The notes below the pieces were generated by a model. That model searched no databases, was not told the origin of the DNA, and saw nothing but the letters and a program-made list of their open reading frames with translations. The translations under genes and the position numbers were made by a program. Shown in pieces: positions 1 through 8,178 of a stretch of DNA of 26,110 nucleotides. The stretch is from SHYR01 sp034406555 (GTDB lineage Bacteria; Chloroflexota; Dehalococcoidia; UBA2979). Position 1 is the stretch's first letter. The number at the start of each line of letters is the position of its first letter. The stretch covers positions 1 through 26,110 of the forward strand of contig DASCRM010000056.1 in assembly GCA_034406555.1 (NCBI GenBank). The letters run 5' to 3'.

Positions 1-294
1 GTGCTGATGAGCATCGTCGAGCACGGCTTCTGCGAGCCGGACGAGGCGAACGAGCTGTTCACGCTTGAGAACCTCTCCGCGCCGGGCGGCAAGATGCCGC
101 TGAACACCAGCGGCGGCAACCTCGCTGAGTGCTACATGCACGGGCTGGAGCTGATCATCGAGGCCGTTCGACAGGTACGAGGTCAGTCCACCGCCCAGGT
201 GCCGGACGTGAACATCTCCATGGTCGGATCGGGGCCGATGGTGCAGCCCGTGAGCGACCTGATCTTGGCGCGCGACACAGGGGAGGGGAGCTAG
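1..294 (+). CDS. Thiolase-like protein, C-terminal end (SCP2-type thiolase / Ltp2-like aldolase), partial
   Basis: This is the last 97 codons of a gene that begins left of the window; the frame is open at base 1 and ends in TAG at 292-294. The visible segment is the C-terminal thiolase domain. NTSGG (visible residues 35-39) is the loop that precedes the catalytic GHPxG motif in thiolases, but here the continuation is C-Y-M-H-G, so Tyr (codon 133-135) stands where the catalytic His is expected. The same change occurs in the complete paralogue at 11127-12341. The DUF35 gene follows after 2 bases, so the two are almost certainly co-translated. Thiolase-like proteins paired with DUF35 include the steroid side-chain aldolase Ltp2-ChsH2 and archaeal thiolase/HMG-CoA synthase complexes. 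A retro-aldolase or acyl-condensing role is inferred; the substrate is unknown. Confidence 0.8.
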   Translation: MLMSIVEHGFCEPDEANELFTLENLSAPGGKMPLNTSGGNLAECYMHGLELIIEAVRQVRGQSTAQVPDVNISMVGSGPMVQPVSDLILARDTGEGS

Positions 295-296
295 CG

Positions 297-773
297 ATGG
301 CTGCTTCTACCAACTCAGACCAGAAGTACTACCTGCCGGAAGGCATGCCCGCGCCCGCCGCGAACGTCGATGGGCTCGAAGCCCCGTTCTGGGAGGCCGT
401 TCAGCGCCATGAACTGCTCGTGCAGCGCTGCACCGAGTGCCAGACGTACCAGTGGGGGCCGGAGTGGCTGTGCCACAACTGCCTCTCGTTCGACATGGGC
501 TGGGTCGAGATCGAGCCTCGCGGCACGATCTTCTCGTGGGAGCGGGCGTGGTACCCCGTGCACCCGGCGCTACAGCAGGGCTTGCCGTACATCGTCGTGC
601 TGATTGAGCTGGCACAGGCGGGCAATATCCGCATGGTCGGCAATCTGCTGGGCGACCCTGAGCAGGAGGTCGTGATCGGCGCGGACGTGGAAGCCGTCTT
701 CGAGGATCACGCAGTCGGCGAAGGTGTCGATGAGCCGTACACGCTCGTGCAGTGGAAGCTCCCCGGAAGCTAG
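297..773 (+). CDS. DUF35 zinc-ribbon/OB-fold protein, partner of upstream thiolase-like protein
   Basis: A 158-residue protein with the DUF35 layout: an N-terminal helical segment (residues 25-45, with PFWEAVQRHEL), a rubredoxin-like zinc ribbon with C45-x2-C48 and C59-x2-C62, then an OB fold (about 70-150, with GTIFSWERAWYPVHPA and PYIVVLIEL). DUF35 proteins bind thiolase-superfamily partners and help hold or channel the acyl-CoA. The ATG at 297 lies 2 bases after the thiolase stop, within reach of the purine-rich GGGGAGGGGAG of the thiolase 3' end, which is the likely ribosome site. The frame is open upstream to base 129, but that part overlaps the thiolase and has no family similarity. All four cysteines are present, so the zinc site looks intact. 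Confidence 0.9.
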   Translation: MAASTNSDQKYYLPEGMPAPAANVDGLEAPFWEAVQRHELLVQRCTECQTYQWGPEWLCHNCLSFDMGWVEIEPRGTIFSWERAWYPVHPALQQGLPYIVVLIELAQAGNIRMVGNLLGDPEQEVVIGADVEAVFEDHAVGEGVDEPYTLVQWKLPGS

Positions 774-869
774 CTTAGCCGTCTCTGGCAGTGCGGGAGC
801 GCCCTGTTGGCGTGTGCGGTCAAATACGACTAGTGTATGACCCTACCGTGAACGTCATAGCCTGAGTAC

Positions 870-2594
870 ATGACTACCGCCGAGCCTCCAAAGCCTGAGA
901 TCGAGCCTGAGGGCGAGTACAACCTCGCCGCGCGCATCTACGGGGAGGCCGCGACGAACGGTCGACCGGTCGAGGCCCCGGCCCGCGATGCGGAAGCGAA
1001 CGGGAACGGCACCCAAGGCAACGGCGCAGATAACGCCGTCCCGGAGCGCCCCTACAACCTCGCTGCTCGCGTCTACGGAAACGGAGACGCATCCAACGGC
1101 GGCAGTCGCCGCACCAATGGCGCGGGCAACGGCAGCGGCCGTGCCGCCCGCTACAACCTCGCCGCTCGTGTCTACGGCGCGCCGAGCGACCTTAACGGCA
1201 ATGGTGTCGTTGCGGTCGCGGTCGCGGACTCTGCGGTCGCGACGGTAACAGCAGTCGCTGCGACCCCCGCGCGAGGCGCACCTCCTGTTGCGGCACCCGC
1301 CGTCGAGGGTGGTGGCGGCGCGAAGGCGCGCATGCTCAGCTCGTTCAAGGTGCCGTCGTTCCGCTGGTACTTCATCGCTCAGTTCGGTACATGGGGCGCG
1401 ATGAACATGCAGATGGTCGTGAACGGCTACCTGGTGTTCACGCTGACCGGCTCGTTCGCCGCACTCGGCATTGTGGCGCTCGCGCGTTCGGCTCCCGGCA
1501 TCGTGCTCTCGCTCGTCGGCGGCGTGCTCGCGGATCGCATGCCGAAGAAGTACCTGATCCAGTTCGGGCAGGGACTCTCGGCGCTCGTCGCGCTGTGGGT
1601 CGGGTTCATGCTGTTGTTCGACCAGCTCAGGTTCGAACACCTGCTGATCAGCTCATTCCTGCAAGGCTCGATGATGTCGATGATGATGCCGGCGCGGCAG
1701 GCGATGCTCCCGGGTCTCGTCGGCATGAGCCGCATCCAGAACGCGCAGGCGCTTGGCATGGGCGTGATGAACGTCATGCGCATGGCGGGCCCGGCGGCTG
1801 GCGGGCTGATGCTCGCGTTCACGGGCGCCGAATGGGTCTACTTCGCGATGGCCAGCATGTACGCTTTCGCCGTCGTCGCCTACCTCCGTGTCCCCCACGT
1901 CGAGAACACTGAGCCGCCGCCGCCGGAGCCGGGCTGGGTCGAGCCCGAGCGCGGCGCGCCGATGGGCCTAGGGTCTGTCAGGCAGGTCAAGCGAGGATCC
2001 CCGTTCGCCGACATGATCGACGGCTTCAAGTACTCGATCCGCGAGCCCGTGATCGGGACGTTGCTACTAGTGAACATGGTGATCGTGCTGGTCTCGATGC
2101 CGTACCAGATGATGCTGCCGGGCTACGTGATCGAAATTCTGGGCGGTGGACCGGGCACGCTTGGCATGTTGCAGAGCATCGCCGGAAGCGGTGCGGTCGC
2201 TGCGATCGTCGTGATCGCCGCGATGCCGACGCACCATCGCGGCAAGGTGATGCTTGCCGGGGCGTTCGTGATGGGTGTCGCGCTGCTCGGATTCTCGCTC
2301 TCGACAGCGTTGATTATCACGGCGCCGATCATGGTCGTGATCAGTATTGGCCAGACGTTCCGCATGTCGCTGAACAGCGTCTTGCTCCAGACGTACGTGG
2401 ATGACAATTATCGCGGCCGGGTGATGAGCGTATTCATGATGGAGATGGGCTTCGTCTCGCTCTCCACCTTCATCGCCGGGATGCTGGCGGCGGCCTTCGG
2501 GCCGCAGGTCGCGATCGGTGGCATGGCGGTGATCCTGCTCTTCATCACCGTTTGCGTCTGGATATTCGTCCCGCGCCTCCGCCAACTCGACTGA
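870..2594 (+). CDS. MFS transporter (EntS-like MFS_3 type) with repeat-bearing disordered N-terminus
   Basis: A 574-residue protein in two parts. Residues 1 to about 155 are a low-complexity tail rich in Gly, Asn, Ala and Pro that carries three copies of Y-N-L-A-A-R-[IV]-Y-G at residues 17-25, 62-70 and 95-103. From about residue 164 (FRWYFIAQFG) it is a polytopic membrane protein of the major facilitator superfamily, with a signature loop GGVLADRMPKKYLI after the second hydrophobic segment and a charged central loop near residues 340-385. Resemblance is closest to the EntS/MFS_3 exporters. The substrate cannot be read from sequence; export of a toxic intermediate or siderophore-like compound is possible. 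The tail is not part of the usual family architecture (about 400-430 residues). The gene has its own upstream gap of 96 bases and ends 79 bases before the next gene. Confidence 0.88.
   Translation: MTTAEPPKPEIEPEGEYNLAARIYGEAATNGRPVEAPARDAEANGNGTQGNGADNAVPERPYNLAARVYGNGDASNGGSRRTNGAGNGSGRAARYNLAARVYGAPSDLNGNGVVAVAVADSAVATVTAVAATPARGAPPVAAPAVEGGGGAKARMLSSFKVPSFRWYFIAQFGTWGAMNMQMVVNGYLVFTLTGSFAALGIVALARSAPGIVLSLVGGVLADRMPKKYLIQFGQGLSALVALWVGFMLLFDQLRFEHLLISSFLQGSMMSMMMPARQAMLPGLVGMSRIQNAQALGMGVMNVMRMAGPAAGGLMLAFTGAEWVYFAMASMYAFAVVAYLRVPHVENTEPPPPEPGWVEPERGAPMGLGSVRQVKRGSPFADMIDGFKYSIREPVIGTLLLVNMVIVLVSMPYQMMLPGYVIEILGGGPGTLGMLQSIAGSGAVAAIVVIAAMPTHHRGKVMLAGAFVMGVALLGFSLSTALIITAPIMVVISIGQTFRMSLNSVLLQTYVDDNYRGRVMSVFMMEMGFVSLSTFIAGMLAAAFGPQVAIGGMAVILLFITVCVWIFVPRLRQLD
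918..1178 (+). repeat. Three copies of a 27-bp coding repeat (peptide YNLAARVYG)
   Basis: The copies lie at 918-944, 1053-1079 and 1152-1178, each encoding Tyr-Asn-Leu-Ala-Ala-Arg-(Ile/Val)-Tyr-Gly. The bases differ between copies almost only at third codon positions, while the peptide is constant except Ile/Val at position 7. Spacers are unrelated, Gly/Asn/Ala-rich and of unequal length (start-to-start 45 and 33 codons). That points to selection on the peptide rather than recent DNA slippage. No function is known to me; a protein-docking motif is the simplest reading. Confidence 0.9.
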
Positions 2595-2673
2595 TACGAT
2601 CTAGACTGGCCGGCACGACGACCGTCCGCATCGGGTGTTTCGACGCGCACGTCCGTCCGAGAAGGGTGACGCT

Positions 2674-3696
2674 ATGGCGTTGAAGTTTGGTTTCCTGTTT
2701 TCGATTCGTAACCCCCGCGAGTGGGAGAAGCCGTGGGACCAGGTCTACGCGGAGATGTTGGAGCAGGTGCAGGCCGCAGAAGAGCTGGGCTTCGACAGCG
2801 TCTGGATGTCGGAACACCACAGCGTCGAGGACGGCTACTGCCCCTCGACGCTTGTCGCGGCCGCGGCAGTGGCCGCGCGCACGAAGACGGTCACGATCGG
2901 GACGCGGCTGTTGCTGCTGCCGATGCACAACCCGGTGCGGGTCGCCGAGGACGCCGCCGTCGTCGACGTGATTTCGGGCGGACGCTTCATCCTCGGGATG
3001 GCCGTCGGCTATGTGCCACACGAATACGGCACCTTTGGCGTGAACCGTCGCTTCCGGCCCTCGCTGATGGACGAAGGCGTGGAGATCATCCGCCGTGCAT
3101 GGACGGAGGATCGCTTCGACTTCCACGGCAAGCGCTACAACCTCACCGGCGTCGCGGTGCAGCCGAAGCCAATCCAGCAGCCGCACCCGCCGATCTGGCT
3201 CGGCGCATCGCGCGGCAGCGCGATCGAGCGCGTCGCGAAAATGGCCGATGGCTTCCATTACGTCGGCGCAGTCTCCTCGTACCGAGCGTACGAGGAGGCG
3301 ATGAAGCGCAACGGTCGCGACCCGCGCTCGATCCCTGTCTTCGACAGCCGCGACTTCTGGTGTGCCGAAGACTCGGAGCAGGCGTGGCAGGAGGCGCGTG
3401 AGCATCTCTTCTATTCCTCCTCCAACTACGCCCGCTGGGGCGCGGAGGCTGCGGAAGCAGACGGCCACCCTCTGACCGGCGAGCCGCCTGCGACGCCCGA
3501 GGAGATGCGCGAGCGTGCCGGCACGATGCTCTTCGTCGGCGATCCCGGCGAGATCGTGGAGATGTTCCGCCAGCGCCAGGCGGAGACGCCAATCGACGGC
3601 ACGATCATGCGCGTCCCCCCGGGGATGGACCACAAGAAGGTGCTGAGGCAGATGGAGCTGATCGCCGCCGAGGTGATGCCGCACTTCGCGGACTGA
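2674..3696 (+). CDS. Luciferase-like (LLM class) flavin/F420-dependent oxidoreductase
   Basis: A 340-residue protein of the bacterial luciferase-like monooxygenase fold, a TIM barrel that binds FMN or F420. Typical features are the N-terminal KFGFLFS strand, AAEELGFDSVWMSEHH (residues 34-49), TIGTRLLLLP (74-83), the SGGRFILGMAVGY turn (101-113) and QPPHPPIWLGAS-like sequence in the C-terminal half. Length matches the family. The ATG at 2674 is chosen over one 13 codons upstream because AGAAGGG lies just before it and similarity begins there. Family members oxidise alkanes, alcohols, ketones or nitrogen compounds, or reduce with F420H2; the cofactor cannot be decided here. Its place beside acyl-CoA genes suggests oxidation of a hydrophobic substrate (inference). 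Confidence 0.88.
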   Translation: MALKFGFLFSIRNPREWEKPWDQVYAEMLEQVQAAEELGFDSVWMSEHHSVEDGYCPSTLVAAAAVAARTKTVTIGTRLLLLPMHNPVRVAEDAAVVDVISGGRFILGMAVGYVPHEYGTFGVNRRFRPSLMDEGVEIIRRAWTEDRFDFHGKRYNLTGVAVQPKPIQQPHPPIWLGASRGSAIERVAKMADGFHYVGAVSSYRAYEEAMKRNGRDPRSIPVFDSRDFWCAEDSEQAWQEAREHLFYSSSNYARWGAEAAEADGHPLTGEPPATPEEMRERAGTMLFVGDPGEIVEMFRQRQAETPIDGTIMRVPPGMDHKKVLRQMELIAAEVMPHFAD

Positions 3697-3822
3697 TCGT
3701 CGCGGCGTCGATCGGCGGTCGGGTTGGTTGGCGGTTGGCTGCAGGCTTCGTGACACTGCACCGCGCCGTTTGAATCTGGAATCACTGCTGGCCTGAACAC
3801 GCCCGAGTCTGAGAGAAGTCCT

Positions 3823-6800
3823 ATGAGTCTGACGAGTCTGCTGGTCGCCAATCGTGGCGAGATCGCCATCCGCATCCTGCGCTCCGCCGCGGAGATGGGG
3901 ATGCACACCGTCGCGGTCTACTCCGAGGACGACGCCGAGTCGCTGCACATTCGCAAGGCCGACGAGGCGCGGATGCTGACCGGCCGAGGGGCGATGGCCT
4001 ACCTCGACATCGACCAGTTGATCGCCGTGGCGAAGGACGCCGGCTGCGACTCGATCCACCCCGGCTATGGCTTCCTCGCGGAGAACGCGAACTTCGCGCG
4101 TCGCTGTGCCGAGGCGGGCATCACCTTCGTCGGCCCGTCGCCGGACTCGCTGGAGCTGTTTGGCGACAAGGGACAGGCGCGGACGCTCGCAGAGGGCCTC
4201 GGCGTGCCGGTGATGGCCGGGACCGAGGGCGCAACGACGCTTGAACAGACGCACGAGTTCTTCACCTCGCTGAACGGCAACCCGATGCTGATCAAGGCCG
4301 TGGGCGGCGGCGGTGGCCGCGGCATGCGCGTGGTCGAGAGCGCCGAGGAGGTCGACGAGTCCTACGCGCGCTGCCAGTCGGAGGCGCAGCAGGCCTTCGG
4401 CATCGGCGATGTCTACGTGGAACAGCTGATGCTGCGTGCGCGCCACATCGAGGTGCAGATCGCCGGGGACGCGGACGGCAACGTGATCCACCTCGGCGAG
4501 CGCGAGTGCAGCATCCAGCGCCGCCACCAGAAGGTGGTCGAGATCGCGCCCAGTCCCACGCTCTTGCCCGCGCTTCGCGACCAGCTCACCGCCGACGCCG
4601 TGCGGCTGGCGGAGAAGGCCGGCTACCACAGCGTCGGTACCTTCGAATTCCTCGGCGACGCCTCTGCGGAGGACCCGACGAACTACGCGTTCATCGAGTC
4701 GAACGCCCGCCTGCAGGTGGAGCACACCGTCACCGAGGAGGTGACGGGCGTCGACATCGTGAAACTGCAACTGGAGCTGGCGGCGGGGCGCTCGCTGCCT
4801 GACCTCGGCCTCACGCAGGACGAGGTGCCGTCGCCGCGTGGCTACGCGATCCAGGCGCGCATCAACATGGAAACGATGCTGCCGGACGGCACGACGCGGC
4901 CCGCCGGCGGCCTGATCACCACCTTCGAGGCCCCCTCCGGCCCCGGCATCCGCACCGACTCCTTTGGCTACGCGGGCTATCGCACCAGCGTTAGCTTCGA
5001 CTCTCTGCTCGCGAAGCTGATCGGGCATTCCGCCTCGAACGACTTCGCCGACGCAGTGACTCGCACCTACCGCGCGCTCTGCGAGTTCCGGATCGAGGGC
5101 GTGGCGACGAACATCCCGTTCCTCCAGACGTTGCTCCAGCATCCGGACTTCATCGCGAACAACGTCTACACACGCTTCGTCGACGACCACATCGCGGAGC
5201 TCGCGGCGGCCGAGGGCACACAGCATCAGCGGCTGTTTTTCGAGCAGGCGAAGCCAGAGGCGGAGGGTGCTGGCGACCTCGCCGGTGTGAAGGTCGACGC
5301 CACCGACCCACTCTCCGTGATCGCCCACGGTCGGTCGCCGGCGACCGACCGCGCCGGAGCCGCCGCAGCAGGCATGCGGTTTGTCGGCGCACCCAGCGGG
5401 AGCGAGTCGGAGAGCACCGATGGTACGATTGATGTGCCCGCCCCGATGCAGGGGACGCTCGTCAGCATCGACGTCGAAGAGGGCGAGCTCGTACGCCGCG
5501 GTCAGCAACTCTTCGTCATGGAAGCGATGAAGATGGAGCACGTGATCGAGGCCAGCACCGCCGGCGTGGTCCGTGGCATCACCGTTGCGGTTGGCGACGC
5601 AGTCTTTAAGGGCCACATCCTCACGCTGATCGACGCGAGCGACGTCGATCTCGCTGCTGATGATGCGGGCGAGGCCGAGAACCTGGACAAGGTTCGCCAG
5701 GACGTCGCCGAGGTGATTGGGCGTCACGACATCACTCTCGATGCCGCGCGTCCCGATGCCGTCGAGAAGCGCCGTCGCTGGGATCAGCGCACGGCCCGCG
5801 AAAACATCGATGACATCTGCGACCCAGGCACCTTCGTCGAGTGGGGGCAGCTCGTACTCACCTCCGGCACCGGACTGCCGCTGCAGGAGGTGATCGAGAA
5901 GTACCCGACGGACGGCATGATCACCGGCATCGGCACGGTCAACGGCGACCTTTTTGATGGCGAGATCGCGCGCTGCGCCGTGCTGTCATACGACTACACC
6001 GTGCTGGCGGGGACGCAGGGCGGGGGCAACCACCGCAAGACCGACCGCATGCTGGAACAGGCCGAAAAGACGCTGCGTCCGGTGGTCTTCATCGCGGAAG
6101 GTGGCGGCGGGCGCGCCGGCACCGGCGGGAACCGCCGCGGCGGCAGCAGCGTTCAGACCGGCGACATCGTCGGCGGCGGGGGAGGCGGCCTCGATACTCC
6201 GACCTTCGCGACGATGAGCCGCCTCAGCGGTCTCGTCCCGCTGGTCGGGATCACGTCGGGTCGGTGCTATGCGGGCAACGCGGCGGTCCTCGGCGTCTGC
6301 GACGTGATCATTGCGACGGCCAACTCGAACATCGGCATGGGCGGCCCGGCGATGATCGAGGGTGGCGGCTTGGGCGTCTTCACGCCGGAGGAAGTTGGCC
6401 CGATGGACGTGCAGGTGCCGAACGGCGTCGTCGACATCCCCGTAGCCGATGAAGCGGAGGCGGTTCAAGTCGGGAAGAAGTACCTCTCCTATTTCCAGGG
6501 CCCGCTCAAGGAGTGGGAGAGCGCCGATCAGCGACGGCTGCGCAATATCGTTCCGGAGAACCGTCTGCGCGTCTACGACATGCGTGACGTGATCGAGACG
6601 TTCGCGGATACCGACTCGGTGCTGGAGATCCGGCGCTTCTTCGGCCCCGGCATGATCACCTCCTTAGTGCGAGTGGACGGACGGCCACTCGGCGTGATCG
6701 CGAATAACCCGATGCACCTCGGCGGTGCGATTGACAGTGATGGCTCCGACAAGGCGGCGCGCTTCATGCAGCTCTGTGACGCCTTCGACATCCCGATCCT

Positions 6801-7287
6801 CGTGCTCTGCGATACGCCGGGGATGATGGTCGGGCCGGAGGTGGAGAAGACCGCGCTCGTGCGCCACTGCTCCCGCGTCTTCGTGATCGGCGCCAACATC
6901 ACGGTGCCGCTGTTCACGATCGTGCTGCGCAAGGCCTACGGCTTGGGCGCGATGGCGATGGCGGGCGGCAGCTTCAAGCAACCGCTCTTCACCGTCGCGT
7001 GGCCGACTGCTGAGTTCGGCGGCATGGGCCTCGAAGGTCAGGTGAAGCTCGGCTTCCGGCAGGAACTGGCCGAGATCGAGGACGTCGACGAGCGCACGCG
7101 GCGATACGAAGAACTCGTCGACCGCGCGTACCAGCGAGGTGGGGCGCTGAACGCCGGTGTCTCGTTCGCGGTGGACGACGTGATCGACCCGGCGGATACT
7201 CGTCGCTGGGTCGGCAACGCGATGCGATCCGTGCCGGAGCCGCAGCGGCTGAGGACGAAGAAGCGCCGCAACATCGACACCTGGTAG
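3823..7287 (+). CDS. Single-chain acyl-CoA carboxylase (BC-BCCP-CT fusion, LCC type)
   Basis: A 1154-residue biotin-dependent carboxylase with every catalytic part on one chain. Biotin carboxylase occupies about 1-450: start LLVANRGEIAIRI, ATP-grasp glycine loop KAVGGGGGRGMR (from residue 158), and active-site segment ESNARLQVEH with E292, N294, R296 and E300. A linker region (450-535) precedes the biotin carrier domain (about 536-605) with EAMKMEH; K570 (codon 5530-5532) is the biotinylated lysine. The carboxyltransferase follows (about 640-1154), with Gly-rich oxyanion regions such as GGGGRAGTGGNR and the N- and C-lobes joined. This matches the long-chain acyl-CoA carboxylase (LCC) architecture known from Mycobacterium, whose members accept acyl-CoAs from short to long. 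The ATG at 3823 follows GAGAGAAG. The acyl-CoA substrate here is unknown. The crotonase follows after 87 bases. Confidence 0.93.
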   Translation: MSLTSLLVANRGEIAIRILRSAAEMGMHTVAVYSEDDAESLHIRKADEARMLTGRGAMAYLDIDQLIAVAKDAGCDSIHPGYGFLAENANFARRCAEAGITFVGPSPDSLELFGDKGQARTLAEGLGVPVMAGTEGATTLEQTHEFFTSLNGNPMLIKAVGGGGGRGMRVVESAEEVDESYARCQSEAQQAFGIGDVYVEQLMLRARHIEVQIAGDADGNVIHLGERECSIQRRHQKVVEIAPSPTLLPALRDQLTADAVRLAEKAGYHSVGTFEFLGDASAEDPTNYAFIESNARLQVEHTVTEEVTGVDIVKLQLELAAGRSLPDLGLTQDEVPSPRGYAIQARINMETMLPDGTTRPAGGLITTFEAPSGPGIRTDSFGYAGYRTSVSFDSLLAKLIGHSASNDFADAVTRTYRALCEFRIEGVATNIPFLQTLLQHPDFIANNVYTRFVDDHIAELAAAEGTQHQRLFFEQAKPEAEGAGDLAGVKVDATDPLSVIAHGRSPATDRAGAAAAGMRFVGAPSGSESESTDGTIDVPAPMQGTLVSIDVEEGELVRRGQQLFVMEAMKMEHVIEASTAGVVRGITVAVGDAVFKGHILTLIDASDVDLAADDAGEAENLDKVRQDVAEVIGRHDITLDAARPDAVEKRRRWDQRTARENIDDICDPGTFVEWGQLVLTSGTGLPLQEVIEKYPTDGMITGIGTVNGDLFDGEIARCAVLSYDYTVLAGTQGGGNHRKTDRMLEQAEKTLRPVVFIAEGGGGRAGTGGNRRGGSSVQTGDIVGGGGGGLDTPTFATMSRLSGLVPLVGITSGRCYAGNAAVLGVCDVIIATANSNIGMGGPAMIEGGGLGVFTPEEVGPMDVQVPNGVVDIPVADEAEAVQVGKKYLSYFQGPLKEWESADQRRLRNIVPENRLRVYDMRDVIETFADTDSVLEIRRFFGPGMITSLVRVDGRPLGVIANNPMHLGGAIDSDGSDKAARFMQLCDAFDIPILVLCDTPGMMVGPEVEKTALVRHCSRVFVIGANITVPLFTIVLRKAYGLGAMAMAGGSFKQPLFTVAWPTAEFGGMGLEGQVKLGFRQELAEIEDVDERTRRYEELVDRAYQRGGALNAGVSFAVDDVIDPADTRRWVGNAMRSVPEPQRLRTKKRRNIDTW

Positions 7288-7374
7288 GGGACACATTCGG
7301 GGTTGCTACCCGGCTGGCCCTTCCCCCCTTCGCCGCGTTTGCGTAGTGTGCGTCGCGCAGCGGAGGTAGTAGAG

Positions 7375-8160
7375 ATGCTGAGCCAGGACAACTTCGAACA
7401 CATCCTGATCGATAAGCAGGGGCCGGTCGCGATCGCGACACTGAACCGGCCAGACCGCCTGAACGCGGTCAACGGGCGCATGCACACCGAGATGGAGCGC
7501 CTGCCGAACGACTTCGACGCCGACCCCGACGTGCGAGCGCTCGTTGTCACGGGCGCGGGCCGGGCATTCTGTTCCGGCGGCGACTTCTCACCCAGCCGCG
7601 AACGCGGCGGCGAGCCCGGCAACCCGGATGGCGGTCGCCACATGGTCGACAACCTGCTCGACTGCCGGAAGCCGGTGATCAGCGCTGTGAACGGCTACGC
7701 GCTGGGACTGGGCTCGACGTACGCGCTGCTCGCTGATGTGGTCGTCGCCTCGCACGGCACGACCTTCGGCGACACGCACGTGAACATGGGCATTGGTGCC
7801 GGCGACGGCGGCGGCGTGATCTGGCCGCTGCTGATGGGCGTCAATCGCGCCAAGTACTACCTGATGACCGGTGAGCACCTGCCGGCAGAGGAGGCGGAGC
7901 GTATCGGCCTCGTCAACTTCCTCGTCGAAGACGATCAACTGATGGATAAGGCGATGGAGGTCGCGACGCGGCTCGCCAATGGCCCAACGCAGGCGATCGT
8001 CGCCACCAAAGTGCCGATCAACAAGTACATCAAGTCGATCTCCAACCTGGTGTTGCCGCTCTCGCTCTCGCTGGAGACGGCGAACTTCAACACGGAGGAC
8101 CACACCGAGGCTGTGGCGGCGTTCCGCGAGAAGCGCGCCGCGAACTTCACCGGCAAATAG
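7375..8160 (+). CDS. Crotonase-fold protein (enoyl-CoA hydratase/isomerase family) with altered active site
   Basis: A 261-residue crotonase. The CoA-binding and oxyanion-hole segments are typical: VAIATLNRPDRLNAV near the N-terminus, GAGRAFCSGGDF, and the NGYALGLGS loop (residues 106-114). The two glutamates that activate water in true enoyl-CoA hydratases are missing: T115 replaces the first (rat E144) and H135 the second (rat E164). D144 in GAGDGGG instead lies near the position of the aspartate used by MenB-type crotonases. Isomerase, hydrolase, decarboxylase or C-C lyase activity is therefore as likely as hydration. The start at 7375 is chosen because CGGAGGTAG lies just upstream and homology starts right after; an upstream in-frame ATG at 7303 would add unrelated residues. 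The fused CoA-transferase begins 18 bases downstream, so the two are probably one transcript. Confidence 0.9.
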   Translation: MLSQDNFEHILIDKQGPVAIATLNRPDRLNAVNGRMHTEMERLPNDFDADPDVRALVVTGAGRAFCSGGDFSPSRERGGEPGNPDGGRHMVDNLLDCRKPVISAVNGYALGLGSTYALLADVVVASHGTTFGDTHVNMGIGAGDGGGVIWPLLMGVNRAKYYLMTGEHLPAEEAERIGLVNFLVEDDQLMDKAMEVATRLANGPTQAIVATKVPINKYIKSISNLVLPLSLSLETANFNTEDHTEAVAAFREKRAANFTGK

Positions 8161-8178
8161 CGCCGGGCCAATAGCGAG

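Noticed and set aside
789..806. Imperfect inverted repeat after the first DUF35 gene, considered as a terminator.
   Set aside because: Only short interrupted pairing (CAG/CTG plus three further pairs) and no T-run.
807..836. TTGGCG and TAGTGT spaced by 18 bases upstream of the MFS gene, considered as a promoter.
   Set aside because: Each hexamer is only a four-of-six match or weaker; too likely by chance in an unaligned 96-base gap.
855..1640. A 261-codon minus-strand frame opposite the MFS transporter.
   Set aside because: Antisense to the repeat-bearing transporter, biased composition (Arg, Glu, Asp), no ribosome site or family resemblance.
2545..5727. A 1060-codon open frame on the minus strand opposite the oxidoreductase and carboxylase genes.
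   Set aside because: It is antisense to two genes with unmistakable domains; its translation is rich in Arg, His, Val and Asp runs with no recognisable motif. Long antisense frames are common in GC-rich genes.
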